Below are positions 1 to 10,689 of a stretch of 64,000 nucleotides of DNA, piece by piece. Every line of letters begins with the position of its first letter. The first letter of the stretch is position 1. Origin of the DNA: Alviniconcha marisindica (taxonomy: Eukaryota; Mollusca; Gastropoda; Provannidae); assembly GCA_018857735.1 (NCBI GenBank), contig JABMCL010002135.1:1-64000 (forward strand), read 5' to 3'. Position numbers and translations under genes: made by a program. The notes beneath the pieces were generated by a model. It was not told the origin of the DNA. It made no database searches and saw only the letters and a program-made list of their open reading frames with translations.

Positions 1-545
1 TGAGGTTTTCGAGTGATTGCCACTGCAATGACTGGCCCTTTTGGGAGACCTATTTTATACACCCATAAAACCCCCGCCCAGCCCTTTTCCGACTGTTTTG
101 GGAGTCCCCCCCCCCCCCCCTTTTTCTTTTTTTTTCTTTTTTTTTCTTTTTTTTCTCCCCCCCCTTTAAACTTTTTTTTAAAAGATCCCCCCCATTTTTG
201 CTTCTGTTTTCTTTTCCGATACTCGTCATATAAACTGTGAGGTTCTGCTGCTTTTTTTTGCTGGTTGTTTTCTCATAATTGTAACCAAATAATGTATAGC
301 ATGTGTTCATCGGGCCACTGTGTACACGCTACGTTTTGTGGGGGAAATTTTCATGTATAACGTTTCACTCACTCATTCATGCCTACATGTATATAATAAC
401 GCCTGTAATTTGATATCTTTTCATCAGTAGTTGGGCAAGGACTATTTTGTTAGACGAGATTTTGGCTGAACCTAAACCAATAGGTTAATAGTAAGGGGCT
501 ATTATTGTTATTAGACATTTTTTGAAAAAAACCTAAACTACAATC
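1..545 (-). repeat. Dispersed repeat R1, copy 1
   Basis: This is the first copy in the window of a repeat of about 450 bp. Recognisable parts, read on the minus strand, are AGTCCTTGCCCAACTACTGA, then GAGTGAGTGAAACG, then AAAATTTCC, and a terminal segment ending in ATGGGTGTATAAAATAGG and CACTCGAAAACCTCA. It contains poly-C and CT-rich runs. It has no coding potential. It is one outer arm of the inverted repeat. Confidence 0.7.
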
Positions 546-554
546 CTTTTAAAA

Positions 555-680
555 AAAATGAATTCAGTTCAGTTCTTTCTTTCTTCTCTCTTTTCTCTCT
601 TCTCTTCTCTCTCTCTCCCCTTCTTCTCTCCTCTCCCCCCTTTTCTTCCCCTTTTTCTCTCTCTCTCCCTTTCCCCCCTT
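555..680. repeat. CT-rich simple sequence
   Basis: A polypyrimidine run of TTCTCTCTC-type sequence with poly-C interruptions follows the R1 copy. Confidence 0.85.
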
Positions 681-899
681 AGGGGCCTAGAGTACATTAG
701 TGCACCTGTACACCCCACCCCTCACGTTATTCCAGCTCTAGGAACTCTAAAACTTAGTTTGCCTAGGGCCGCATTGGGCATGTTTAAAAAAAAGTATAAA
801 CCCTTTTTTGGTGCTTTTTTTATGGAAAAAACCTTTCTGACAGTCAGGTCTGTCACACAGCCCGCTAAGCGAAAATGTCGTGAGGAACTGTGTCATAAT

Positions 900-1610
900 A
901 ATGTAGAGAGAGAGGGGAGAGAGAGAGAGAGAGAGAAAAGAAAAGAGAGAGAGAGAGAGACAGACAGCAGACAGACAGACAGGGCAGACAGACAGACAGA
1001 CAGACAAAAAAACGGGCATTTTTGGGGCAGAGAAGACGAGACAGACAGAGAGAGAAAGAGAGAAGAGAGAAGACAGACAGACAACAGACAGACAAAACAG
1101 ACACAGACAGACAGACAGACAGACAGGGCAACCCGAAGACGAAAACAAAAAAGACAACAGACAGAGACAGACAGGGGAGAAAAGAGAGACAGACAGAAAG
1201 ACCCGACAGACAGAAAAAAGACAAACAGACAGAAAAGACAGACAGACAAAAGGAAAAAGAAGAAGAAGGGGGAGAGAAAGAGAGAGAGAGAGAGAGAAAA
1301 GAGAGGGCAGACAGACAAAGACAAAGACAAACAACAGAGACAAACAGAAAAGGGAAAAGACAAAACAGACAGAGAAAGAAGAAGAGAAAAGGAAAAAGAC
1401 AGACGACAGACAGACAGACAGACAGACAACAGAGACAGAGAGACAAACGAGACATAGAGAGACAGACAGAGACAGACAGGAGACAGAGAGACCAGACAGA
1501 CAGACAGACAGAGACAGAGAGACAACGACAGAGACTAGACCGACCAGACAGAGACAGACAGAGAGAGAAAGAGAGAGAAGACAGACAGACAACAGACAGA
1601 CAGACAGTAA
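900..1610. repeat. (GACA)n / (GA)n compound microsatellite
   Basis: About 700 bp of GACA, GA and AAAGA repeats. Long open frames on both strands here are only a by-product of the 4- and 2-base periods. Confidence 0.95.
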
Positions 1611-2085
1611 GGTTTTCGCGTGATTGCCACTCAATACTGTCATTTGATACCTACTTATACACCCATAGAACTTCCGCCCAGTCCTTTCCGACTGCTCGTG
1701 AGAGTGCCCTCCCCCCCCCCAGCCCCCCCCCCCCTTACTGTTTTTTTTATAAGATAAGCATTGACTGCTTCTGTTTCTTTTCCAATACTAGTTATATGAA
1801 TTGATCAGATTTCTAACTGACTTATTTTCTGATTGGTATGCCTCATAATTTATACCTGAATGAGGTATGCCTGTGTCATCTGGCGCTGTTAACATTCTAA
1901 TGTTTTGTGTGGAAATTCTCATGTCAGTATAACGTTTCAATCACTCATTCACTTCCTATATGGATATAAATCATGCCTGTAATTTGGTATTGGCTCATCA
2001 GTAGGTTAATAGTAAGGACTAATTATTAGACAGGGTCTAAATGCACCTAAACTACAATCCTTGTAAAAGAAAGTTTTCGAGTTCG
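1605..2085 (-). repeat. Dispersed repeat R1, copy 2
   Basis: Same family as 1-545. It shares the GTTTTCGCGTGATTGCCACT end, the GAATTGATCAGA segment and the AAACTACAATCCTTGTAAAA end that borders CT-rich sequence. It is the left inner arm of the palindrome. Confidence 0.7.
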
Positions 2086-2215
2086 AGTTCGCTCTCTCTC
2101 TCTCTCTCTTCCGGTCTCTCTATACTGGTCTCATCTCATCTCTCTCTCTCCTCTCTCCTCTCATCTCTCATTCTCTCTATCGCGGCTCTCCTCTCTCTCT
2201 CTCCTGATCCCCTTA
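2085..2215. repeat. CT-rich microsatellite
   Basis: An interrupted (CT)n run immediately beside the R1 end. Its mirror is the GA run at 2370-2470. Confidence 0.9.
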
Positions 2216-2369
2216 ACAATGAGGTCCTAGAGTAAGTCGTTATTGCCCTGTACACACCACTCCTCACGTTTCTTCCAGCTCTAGGCACACTAAGCCTTAG
2301 AGTTCTAGAGCTGGAAGAAACGTGAGGAGTGTGTGTGTACAGGTCGCACTAACGTCTCTAGGACCTCAT

Positions 2370-2382
2370 TGTTAGGGGGAGG

Positions 2383-2415
<33 letters not shown>

Positions 2416-2470
2416 AGAGGAGAGAGATAGAGAGAGAGAGCGAGAGAGAGAGAGAGAAGAGAGGAGAGAG
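2370..2470. repeat. (GA)n microsatellite
   Basis: A GA run at the right side of the palindrome centre, abutting the next R1 copy. Confidence 0.9.
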
Positions 2471-2995
2471 AACTCGACTCGGAACTTTATTTTACAAGCC
2501 GGATTGTAGTTTAGGTTCAGTCAAAACTGTCTAACAACTAGTCCTTACTATTAACCTACTGATGAGCCAATACCAAATTTACAGGCATGATTATATCCAT
2601 ATAGGAAGGATGAGTGAGTGAAAATTTTTGATAACTGAGAAGTTCCCCACAAAACATAGCATGTCACAGCGCCAATGCGACCATGCTACCTCATATTTCA
2701 GTTATACATTATGGCATACATCAGGAAGAAGTCAGTAGAAACCATCTGATCAATTCATATAACTAGGGTATTGGAAAAGAAAACAGAAGCAGTCAATGCT
2801 TATCTTATAAAGAACCGGAAAGGGGTGGGGGGGGGTGGGGGGGGGGGGAGGTCACTCTCCACGAGCAGTCGGAAGGACTGGGCGAGTTTTATGGGTGTAT
2901 AAAAAAGGTATTTGGCAGCCGAGACCTTGCAAAAAAAAAAAAAAGGGGGAAAAAGAAAAAAAACTGCTACACGCGAAAACCTTACGTCTTGTTAC
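2465..2995 (+). repeat. Dispersed repeat R1, copy 3
   Basis: Plus-strand copy starting AACTCGACTCGGAACTTTAT and running through the GATTGTAGTTTAGGTTCAG and ATGAGCCAATACCAAATT segments to GGGTGTATAAAAAAGG and GCGAAAACCTTACG. It contains a G-rich run at 2826-2850. It pairs with copy 2 as an inverted repeat. Confidence 0.7.
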
Positions 2996-3004
2996 TGCGC
3001 GGTT

Positions 3005-4090
3005 ACCCCACTATCAGGTCTCTTTCCTTTCTCTCGCTCCTGCTCTGGCTTCTGTCTGTCTGTCTAATGTCTCTTCTCTGTCTGTTTGTCTCTCTGTCTC
3101 TGTCTGTCTGTCTGTCTGTCTCTTTTCCTCTCTGTCTGTCTCTGTCTGTTCTATCTATGTCTCCGGTCTCCGTATGTTTTGTCTCTCTGGTCTCTGTCTT
3201 GTCTGGTCCTGTCTGTCCTGTCCTGTCTGTCTGTTGTCTGTCTTCTCTCTTCTCTGTCTCTCTTTCTCCTCTGTCTGTCTGTCTCTGTCTGGTCTGTCTT
3301 GTCCTCTGTCTGTTTGTCTCTTCTATGTCTCTGTCTGTCTGTCTGTCCTGTCTGTCTGTCGTTCTCTCTCTCTCTCTCTCTCACTCTCTCCTCTCTCTCT
3401 CTCTCATCTCTCTCTCTGCTCTCTCTCTCTCTCTCCTCTCATCTGCACACACTCTCTCTCTCCTTCTCTCTCTCCTCTCCCTCCTCTCTCGCTCCCTCTC
3501 TCCTCTCTCTCTCTCGTCTCGTCTATCTTCTCTTTTTTCCTCTTTCCCCCTTCGTTCTTTCTTCTTTCTTTTCTTCTTTCTTTCTCTCTTCCTTTCGTTT
3601 CTCTCTCTCTCTCTCTCTCGTTCTTTCCTCTTTCTTTCTCTTTTCTTTTTTTTTTCCTCTCTCTTTCTCTCTCTCTGCTTTTCTTTCTCTCGTCTTCTCA
3701 CTCACTCCTGATCTGTCTGTCATATGTCTCTGTCTTATGTCTCTGGTGTCTCTGTCTGTTGGGCCTGCCTGCCTCCTGTCTGTCTGTCCTTGTTTGGTCC
3801 CCCTTCTGTCTCTCTTCTTTTCTCTCTCTGTCTGTCTCTGTATGTCTGTCTATCTCCCTCTCTCCTGTCTGTCTGTTCTGTCTATCTGTCTGTCTGTCTT
3901 TCTGTCTGTCTGTCTCTGTCTGTCCTGTCCTGTCTTTCTGTCTTCTTCTCTCTCTTTCCCCCTTCTCTCTCCACTGTCTCTCCTCCTTCTTTCCCACCTC
4001 TCCTCCTCGTCCTCCTCTGTCCTTGGACGAGAGCCTTGTCATGTCTCTGTCTGTCTGTCCTATGTCTCTGTCCTGTCTGTCTGTCTGTCT

Positions 4091-4124
<34 letters not shown>

Positions 4125-4365
4125 CTGTCTGTCTGTCTGTCTCTCCTCTCTCGCCTCTCTCGCTCTCTCTCTCTCCTCTCTCTCCTCTCTCTCCTCCTCC
4201 TCTCCTCCATCTCTCTCTCTCTCTCTCCTCTCACTCCCTCGCTGTGCCCCCTCGTCACTCCTCTCTCTCTCCTGCCTCCTACCCTCACTCTCCCTCTCTC
4301 TCCACCTCTCTCTCTCTCCCCTCTCTCGCTCTGTCTCTCTTCTCTCTCTCTCTCTCTCTTCTCCT
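3005..4365. repeat. (GTCT)n / (CT)n compound microsatellite
   Basis: About 1.35 kb of GTCT and CT repeats. It is the complement of the GACA block at 900-1610 but roughly twice as long. The 510-, 430- and 237-codon open frames here are periodicity artefacts. Confidence 0.95.
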
Positions 4366-4369
4366 AGCA

Positions 4370-4800
4370 GTATTATGACACAGTTCCTCACGACATTTTC
4401 GCTTTTTCGCTTCAGCGAGCTGTGTGACGAGACCTGACTGTCAGAGTAGGTTGTTGGTTCCATAGAAAAGCACCAGAAAAAGGGTGATACCTTGTTTAGC
4501 TTTGTTTTGTAACATGTCTATTGCTTGGCCTAGGCAAGACCTAAGCTTAGAGTTTCCTTCCTGTTAGAATAGAAGAGGCAAGCAGACGGACACATAAAAG
4601 ATTACAAGCTTGTATCCACAAGCAGATGGACACATAACAAAATTACAAGCTTGTATCCACATTGTTAAGGGGGAGGGAGAAAAAGAGAAGAGAGAGAGAA
4701 TGATGACAAATAAAACACAATCCAAACCTTTTTGTTGTTGTTGTTGTTAATTTGATGTTGTTGTTGATCGCTTTTATATAGTGCTATTCTCCGCTCTCAA
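4370..4800. repeat. Palindrome block B' and spacer, with a SINE-2-like tail
   Basis: 4370-4570 is the complement of about 680-900. 4575-4650 contains a tandem duplication of an AGACGGACACATAA segment. 4745-4810 (GCTTTTATATAGTGCTATTCTC) resembles the tail of the SINE at 39560-40080. No gene is seen. Confidence 0.55.
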
Positions 4801-4804
4801 GCAG

Positions 4805-5159
4805 ACTCACCGTCTAACAACTAGTCCTTGCTAAGCTACTGATGAATAGATATCAAATTACAGGCGTTATGTATATACATGTAGGCATGAATGAGTGAGT
4901 GAAACGTTATACATGAAAATTTCCACACAAAACGTAGCGTGTACACAGTGGCAGATGAACACATGCTATACATTATTTGGTTACATATTATGAGCATACA
5001 ACCAGCAAATAAAGCAGCAGAACGTCTGATCAGTAGTTCATATGACGAGTATCGGAAAAGAAAAGCAGAAGCAGCCAATGTCTTATCGTATAAAGAACAA
5101 GTAAGGGAGGGGAGAAAAAAGAAGAAAAGAAAAAGAAAGAAAAAGAAAAGGGGGGGGGG

Positions 5160-5199
<40 letters not shown>

Positions 5200-5310
5200 T
5201 CTCACAAGCAGTCGGGAGGACTGGACGGGGCCGGAGGGTTTTTATGGGTGTATAAAATAGGTCCTTCAATCGCAGTCAATAATGCAATGGCAATCACTCG
5301 AAAACCTCAA
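4805..5310 (+). repeat. Dispersed repeat R1, copy 4
   Basis: Plus-strand copy from CTAACAACTAGTCCTTGCTA through GGCATGAATGAGTGAGTGAA to GGGTGTATAAAATAGG and CACTCGAAAACCTCA. It includes a poly-G run at about 5150-5196. It pairs with the copy at 1-545. Confidence 0.75.
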
Positions 5311-5384
5311 TCTCTCTCTCTCTCCTCCTCCTCCTCCCTCCTCTCCTCTCTCTCTCTCTCTCTGAAGATATTATTTTAGATGAA

Positions 5385-5465
5385 GTCGACAGAGAACTCG
5401 AAAACTATTATTTTACAAGGACTGTAGTTTTAGGTTCAGTCAAAACCCCCCGTCTAACAACTAGT
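5385..5465 (+). repeat. R1 fragment
   Basis: A short segment with GAGAACTCGAAAACTATTA and TAGGTTCAGTCAAAACCC, the 5' end of R1 only, again preceded by CT/GA sequence. Confidence 0.6.
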
Positions 5466-5519
5466 CCTGATGAGTAAATAAAGGAACTGACATGACTGAC
5501 TGACTGACTCATCGACTGT

Positions 5520-7380
5520 TTAAAGTTCGTGAGACTGACCTGACTGAACTTTATTTACTAAGGATAAAAGTTTAGGCACGAATGTCTGTCGGGCAAGCTG
5601 TCCTTGATACAATTACAACACAACCAAATGGCACAACAAAACTTGGTGGTAGTAATAATAACTTAGAACTTAAATAATAAACTTAGTAATAATAATAATA
5701 ATAAAACACTGACATTATCAAAAGGAAAAAAAAAGCCAACAAGAGGGGGTGCGGAGGGGGGTGGGAGGTGGGAGTTGAAATATAAAAGAAAAAGATTACA
5801 AAAACGGGAGCCAGATGGAAGTCGCTAATTAAGCTTTCACAATTAAAGAATACATAGTTTAACATATATATGTCTGTGAAGGTAAGATAGGAGACACGAG
5901 AGAATGGGGGGGGAGGAGGGAGGTAAGATGAGATCAAACTTTCAAAACAAAAAATGCAACAAACATAACACTTTACATAAAAATCATTAAGACAAAAATC
6001 ATTTAAGGAAACTCCGAACAAAAAAGAAAATGAAAAAAAAAAAAAAGCTTTCTTAGCACTCAAAGTTTGTACAAAACTGAAGAGTTAAAACATAGTGTTT
6101 TTTACTGAGAGAAAAAAGAGAAACGGCGAGTGGAGAGAAGGAGAGATAGAAGGGAGAGAGAGAGAGGAGGAGAGAGAGAGCGAGGTGGGGGGGGGGGGGG
6201 GTAGAGAAAAGAGAGAGAGAGAGAGGAGAGAGAGGGGGAGTAGAGGAGAGGGGTGGAGAGAGAGAGAGGGAGAGAGGAGAGAGAGGGGGGGGGGGGGAAG
6301 AAGAAGGAGAAGGAAGGAGAGGGGAAGGAGAGAAGGGAAGGAGAGAGAGAGGGGAGGGAGGGAGGGAGAAGGGGAGGGGGAGGGCGGAGGGGAAATGGGA
6401 AAGGTGAGGATGAAGAAGGAAGGGAGGAGGGGGGGGAGAAGAGGGGGGAGAGGGAGGTGGAAGAGAGAGAGAGTGGAGAAGGAGAGATAGAGTAATAAGA
6501 ACAGGTTTTACTGTTTCAGCAGAGAGGAGGGAGAAGAGGAAGAAAAAGGAGAAGAGAATAGGGAGACAGGGCAGAGAGGGGAAAGGGGGGGTAGAGGGTC
6601 CTCAAACAAAGCAGTTTAAAACCAAATTACAAATCGTTTTAAAGTTGGAAGGGGGGGGGGAGGGGGGGGGGGGGGGGGGGGGGGGGAAAGGGGGGAGAAA
6701 GAAAGAGAGAGAGAGGTAGAGATAAGCAATAGAAAGGGAAAAAAGCTATTTAAATACACTAATCAATCATGTTATTGGCTTCTGTCTTTTAAATATTGTT
6801 CCCTAGTAGAAATACATTTTCTCGTAATTAACAGTAGTGGAATATGATGGGAAAATAAAAACGAACATATACAGTCAGTCGCATAACACGACGCTTTATG
6901 GTGGTCACAAAAATAATATGAAACTGCTACACAAGACTAGAATATAATAAAAACGCAGACGCTAGCAAATCCTATGAACAGTATAGGAAATTCCGAAAAT
7001 AAAAGGAAGAGCAAAAACATGGTTTAATAATATACATATAGACATGCTTATTATGTGCATACATGCACTACATAATTATTACCTCCGAACCATTTGTAAA
7101 GTTGTTTTTTGAAGGAAGTGAGTGAACTGCATGCTTTTATTTGAGCTTGAATGGAGTTCCACATGCATGCGCCCGAAAAGGAGAAGCTAGTTTTGAAAAG
7201 GTCTGTTCTAGGTTTGGTAAATATTATAGTTCGTGAGGAGCAAGATTTCTACATGCCTTAAATAGGAGTACAGCCTTAGTGAAGATAAGTTTCTCTCTAA
7301 GCGGGAGTAAACCCAAGCGCTGTATCTTAGCTTCTGTTGCTGTGGATGGATCTGGCAGCATCAGCTTTGCAGCTCTCCTA
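5520..7380 (-). mobile_element. Non-LTR retrotransposon (LINE), 3' part, degenerate
   Basis: Read on the minus strand, about 7290-7050 translates in one frame to a typical C-terminus of a non-LTR reverse transcriptase, with KPRTDLFKTSFSFSGACMW followed by NSIQAQIKACSSLTSFKKQ and LYKWF. The pattern PR-x-K-x-SF-x-SG-x-WN-x-SLTSFKK is characteristic of the C-terminal tail of Jockey/CR1-like elements. AT-rich sequence follows, down to a TGACTGAACTTTATTTAC end near 5520-5545 that resembles the 3' end of such elements. The catalytic RT core is absent. Purine-rich simple sequence at 6090-6720 interrupts the 3' UTR. Confidence 0.6.
6090..6720. repeat. Purine-rich (GA/GGGA)n tract with poly-G runs
   Basis: A long GA, GGA and poly-G tract on the plus strand. 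The open frames of 131 and 80 codons are composition artefacts. Confidence 0.9.
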
Positions 7381-7464
7381 TGAAGAGATTATTTTTTTTC
7401 GAATAAAATATTCTCTAGTCCTTGGAACAGATGAAAAGAAAGTAGTTTTTAGCTCTTTGTAGTT

Positions 7465-7465
<1 letters not shown>

Positions 7466-7541
<76 letters not shown>

Positions 7542-7860
7542 GTGTGTGGCCAGTGTGTGGGTGTGTGTGTGTGTGGTGTGTGTGTGTGTGTGTGTTTGTG
7601 TGTGTGTGTGGTGTGTGTGTGTGTTGTGTGTGGTGTGTGGTGTGTGTGTGTGTGTTTGTGTGTGTGTAGTGGTGTGGGTGGGTTGGTGGTGGTGGTAGCG
7701 TGTGTGTGTGTGTGGGGGGGTGAGTGGGTGGGTGGGTGGGTGTGTGGGTGTGGGTTTGTGTGTGTGTGTTGGGGGGTGGGGGGGGGAGGGCAGGGTGTGC
7801 GCGTGTGTGGATGGGGGGGGGGGGGGGGTGGGGGGGGGGGGGGGGGGGGTGGCCAGAAGT
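7466..7860. repeat. (GT)n microsatellite grading into G-rich sequence
   Basis: About 200 bp of GT dinucleotides, then GGGT and poly-G runs to 7850. All reading frames that look open are repetitive VCVCV-type translations. Confidence 0.95.
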
Positions 7861-8340
7861 TGTGTGGACGCGTGTACAGGTGCGTGCGTGCGTGCGTGCT
7901 TTTTGGTTAATCTTCAAATTTATTTTTGTTTACTTAAAGGCGATGCAGTAGCCATTGGCCTTCCATTACATCGTTTTTGTAAAGCCGTGGGGTAGTTTGG
8001 GGGGGTGTTTTAAAAAACCCACCCCCGTCTCGTTGTTTCGTAGTGGGCATGATTGTCAATGATAGGCATAATAATATCATACCACGCGGACAAAAGTTTA
8101 TATATATAACATCAATAAAAACAACACTGAAAGGAGCATCACATGATTTAAGTTGACATAAAAATGACAAAGAAAAACCGTTCAAATGTTCGATACTGAA
8201 TGGTGGTGTGACGTTTGGGGGCACACCTTGCACGTCTCATCAGCCATGTACAGAGGACAGGGTAGCGGTCACTTATACCGATGCTGGGCACTAATATATC
8301 ATTTAAAAAAAGAAGGTTGTTGGTATATATATATATATGA
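7860..8340. other. No gene recognised
   Basis: Mixed unique-looking sequence with a short (AT)n run at 8324-8338. It contains no convincing coding frame and no family I recognise. Confidence 0.5.
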
Positions 8341-8343
8341 TCT

Positions 8344-8354
8344 ATGAGCGTAGT

Positions 8355-8418
<64 letters not shown>
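8344..8418. repeat. (GA)n microsatellite
   Basis: About 75 bp of pure GA repeat directly abutting the tRNA-like SINE head. Confidence 0.95.
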
Positions 8419-8420
<2 letters not shown>

Positions 8421-8715
8421 GGTTTGGCCTAGCGGTAAGGCGATGGGCTGGTAAGCGGAGGGACCTCGGTTCGAATCCGCTTCGGCTCTCCTTTCTCTTC
8501 ACAAGTTGTGGTCTGTGCCGGGACACTGTCTTGTGGCTTTGTCCTTCACAGTTATGAAACATTAAAATGGCTCTCATCGCTGCCCACCTTAAGGCAGGAG
8601 TCATTCTGGTGGTGACAGTGTAGCGATAGGTATATAATCTCTGCCCCTTCCCCCTTCTCCCCGTCCCTAATAAGCCTTATGGTTTCTGTGGACGTAACGC
8701 ACCATGTTTACTTAC
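8416..8715 (+). mobile_element. tRNA-derived SINE (SINE-1)
   Basis: The head at 8416-8488 has an internal pol III promoter: A box TGGCCTAGCGG (from 8425) and B box GGTTCGAATCC (from 8468). Its ends, GAGCCGG and TCGGCTC, form a 7-bp acceptor-like stem with one G-T pair. The body continues through CTTCACAAGTTGTGG to a tail of CGTCCCTAATAAGCC, TTTCTGTGGACGTAACGC and TTACTTACTTACG. The tail recurs at about 10315-10440 and 39455-39560 (both minus) and 15025-15085 (plus), which supports a dispersed SINE over a standalone tRNA gene. Confidence 0.7.
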
Positions 8716-8769
8716 TTACGTAGTAGTGGAGCAGGTCACCCGTGTGGGCTTATTAACTAATTGTTTTAG

Positions 8770-9560
8770 TCCTAGAAGTGATAACAAGAACAAGAACAAT
8801 ATACTTTATTAATCCCAGTGGGAAATTAAAGCTGTCGTTCGATCGCACAACGAAGAACATATCTCAATAATTCACTCTAAATCATGAACCACACGCACAT
8901 ACACCCCTCTTAGACATACGCCCCCTTTCTCTCAATCTACATACACTAATACTTAGTTATAGCAAACCCCAAATTACCTGGAATAATGTTTTCTCTGTGT
9001 CAAACCAAAACGTCAAAACTCTCAAATTGAATAAAAATCATTAGGTTCACACATCCCCAACCCTCCGTTAGACAGTTATCATGCTCAACAGACGTCTTGA
9101 CGCATGCGCATACTCAGTTAATGACTAGTATAATTTTCATTAAAAACTGACAGATATTGTTGATTCCCAAGCTGAGTGGGGTTTAAGTATGTCAATGTTA
9201 AAATCGCCTAATACAAGTACGTTATTTTTACTGCCGTCAGAAATTTTATCCATCATTGTAATAAATTCGTTATGCCATCCGTATGTGGCAGCAGGATTTC
9301 TATAAATATACCCAACAAGCAAGGGAGGTGACTTAGAATAGTTAATTTCAACCCATAAACTTTCAATATGCTGTGACTCGAGGTCAGCACGCCTAGAAGT
9401 GTACTCTTGGATGGAATGGTGAACATACAAGGCTAGGCCAGTTTCACCCTGTCTCACAGCATCGCGTTTTAGTATTTTGTAGTTTGAAATTGCGATTGAT
9501 TCATCAGGCACGCTGTAATCGAGACGAGTTTCACAAAGTCCAAACAGATGAATGTGAGGA
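8770..9560 (-). mobile_element. LINE remnant: endonuclease domain joined to a 3' end
   Basis: On the minus strand, about 9556-9150 encodes part of an apurinic-like endonuclease of a non-LTR retrotransposon. It reads HIHLFGLCETRLDYS, then GETGLALYVHHSIQEY, then ESLWVEINY and VLVLGDFNIDIL. These correspond to the conserved E-T/R-L, WVEI and GDFN blocks. The frame is lost after about 9150. Downstream, 8870-8775 has the motif complementary to ACTTTATTAATCCCAGTGGG, which resembles a LINE 3' terminus. The reverse transcriptase is missing, so this looks like an internally deleted copy. Confidence 0.6.
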
Positions 9561-9580
9561 AACAGGCTCAGAAAGGAACA

Positions 9581-9584
<4 letters not shown>

Positions 9585-9619
<35 letters not shown>

Positions 9620-10015
9620 AAGAAGAAGAAGAAGGAGAAGAAGAAGAAGAAAAGAAGAAGAAGAAGAAATTCCGGGGCGGAAGGGGAATAAAAGAAAGAA
9701 GTGAGGAGGAAGAAGACAGAAGAGCGACATGATAAAAAGAAAGAAATGAAGGTCCTGACGACATGATACAAGAAAAGAAAAAAATGATGTCACGACATGA
9801 TAAAAGAAAGGAATGAAAAGGAAGAACACAGAAGAACATGATTTTTTTGATTATTTTGTTTAGATTTTTATTTTATTTTTATTTTTTAATGACGAGGAAG
9901 AAGACAAAAAGGACGACATGATAAAAAACAAAAAACAAAAACAAAACAAGCAAAACAAAACAAAACAAAACAAACAAACAAAAACACAACAACAACAACA
10001 ACAAAATGAAGAGGA
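9585..10015. repeat. GA/GAA microsatellite and short tandem array
   Basis: 9585-9670 is (GA)n and (GAA)n. 9670-9920 has about four degenerate copies of a unit containing GACATGATAAAAGAAA. 9920-10010 is A-rich with AAAAC repeats. Confidence 0.8.
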
Positions 10016-10315
10016 AAAAGACAGACAGGACTACGTGGACTTGCCTACCTTCACCTCACTCACGGAGTCGCTTTCGTGCAGTCAAACTGAGCGATACTAG
10101 TGCAGTGGCCACCCTGTTCAGTCTGCTGTCAGCCCAGCGCAGGGAGTCCTTCGTCGCACTTTCCTCGCTTTTTCCCCTTCGCGCACTGACGCTCGCTTGC
10201 CCGGAATGTGACGACCGGGCCGCAGGCAGTGTGATATTCCCAGACGATAGTGTGACGACCGGGCCGCAGGCAGCGTGATATTCCCAGACGATAATAAGTG
10301 AGGCAGTAAGCTGTA
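10015..10315. other. No gene recognised; short tandem duplication at 10205-10290
   Basis: The segment GTGTGACGACCGGGCCGCAG, continuing into a TATTCCCAGACGATA segment, occurs twice in tandem. Short open frames exist on both strands without recognisable homology. Confidence 0.5.
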
Positions 10316-10440
10316 AACGCGTCACAGCCTCGTTACAAATAAACATGGCGCTTAACGTCCACAGAAACCTGATTAGGGATGGGGAGAAGGTGGGGGAGGG
10401 GGGTTGTACACCTATCGCTACACTATCACCAGCAGAATGA
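10315..10440 (-). mobile_element. SINE-1 tail fragment
   Basis: On the minus strand the GGTTTCTGTGGACGTTAAGC segment, then a pyrimidine-rich stretch and a TGATAGTGTAGCGATAGG segment, match the SINE-1 body and tail at 8600-8700. The tRNA-like head is absent. Confidence 0.6.
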
Positions 10441-10689
10441 CTCATGCATTAAGATCCCCCCCCCCATCCTCCCCCCCCCCACCCCCCTCACACACACAAA
10501 AGAAGCTGTACTTTGCATGGGAGAAGCTTTCCATGGGTATAGACAGTCGTGTCGCGCACATTTTCGAAGAGTTAGTCCGTTCACTATTACCCCAGAGCAC
10601 GTAAGGCTAGGACATGCTGGTATCGTCGACCATTCCCTCTAATGTTTCAATACCAGATTAAAGAAACACACACACACACAAAAGCAATG

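Larger units (their letters stand above)
1..5310. repeat. Large imperfect inverted repeat (palindrome), centre near 2295
   Basis: The blocks run A-B-C-D from the left edge and D'-C'-B'-A' back out as reverse complements. A is 1-545 and A' is 4805-5310 (same dispersed repeat R1). B is about 680-900 and B' about 4370-4570 (both with the segment reading GACAGTCAGGTCTGTCACAC or its complement, and the GAGGAACTGTGTCATAATA region). C is 1605-2085 and C' 2465-2995. D is about 2222-2290 and D' about 2295-2365 (CTCACGTTTCTTCCAGCTCT against its complement). Between them lie mirrored CT/GTCT and GA/GACA runs of unequal length. The arms differ by many small indels, especially in homopolymers. It could be a true palindrome or a read foldback kept in the assembly. 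Confidence 0.8.

Noticed and set aside
2835..4437. Open frames of 510, 430 and 237 codons (Ser/Leu/Cys-rich)
   Set aside because: They come from GTCT and CT microsatellites. The same is true of the frames at 558-1804.
7466..7910. Cysteine/valine-rich frames such as VCVCVC
   Set aside because: Pure GT microsatellite translations.
8416..8488. Functional tRNA gene
   Set aside because: The boxes are good, but the downstream body and tail recur elsewhere in the window and the cloverleaf anticodon arm is unconvincing, so a SINE is more likely.
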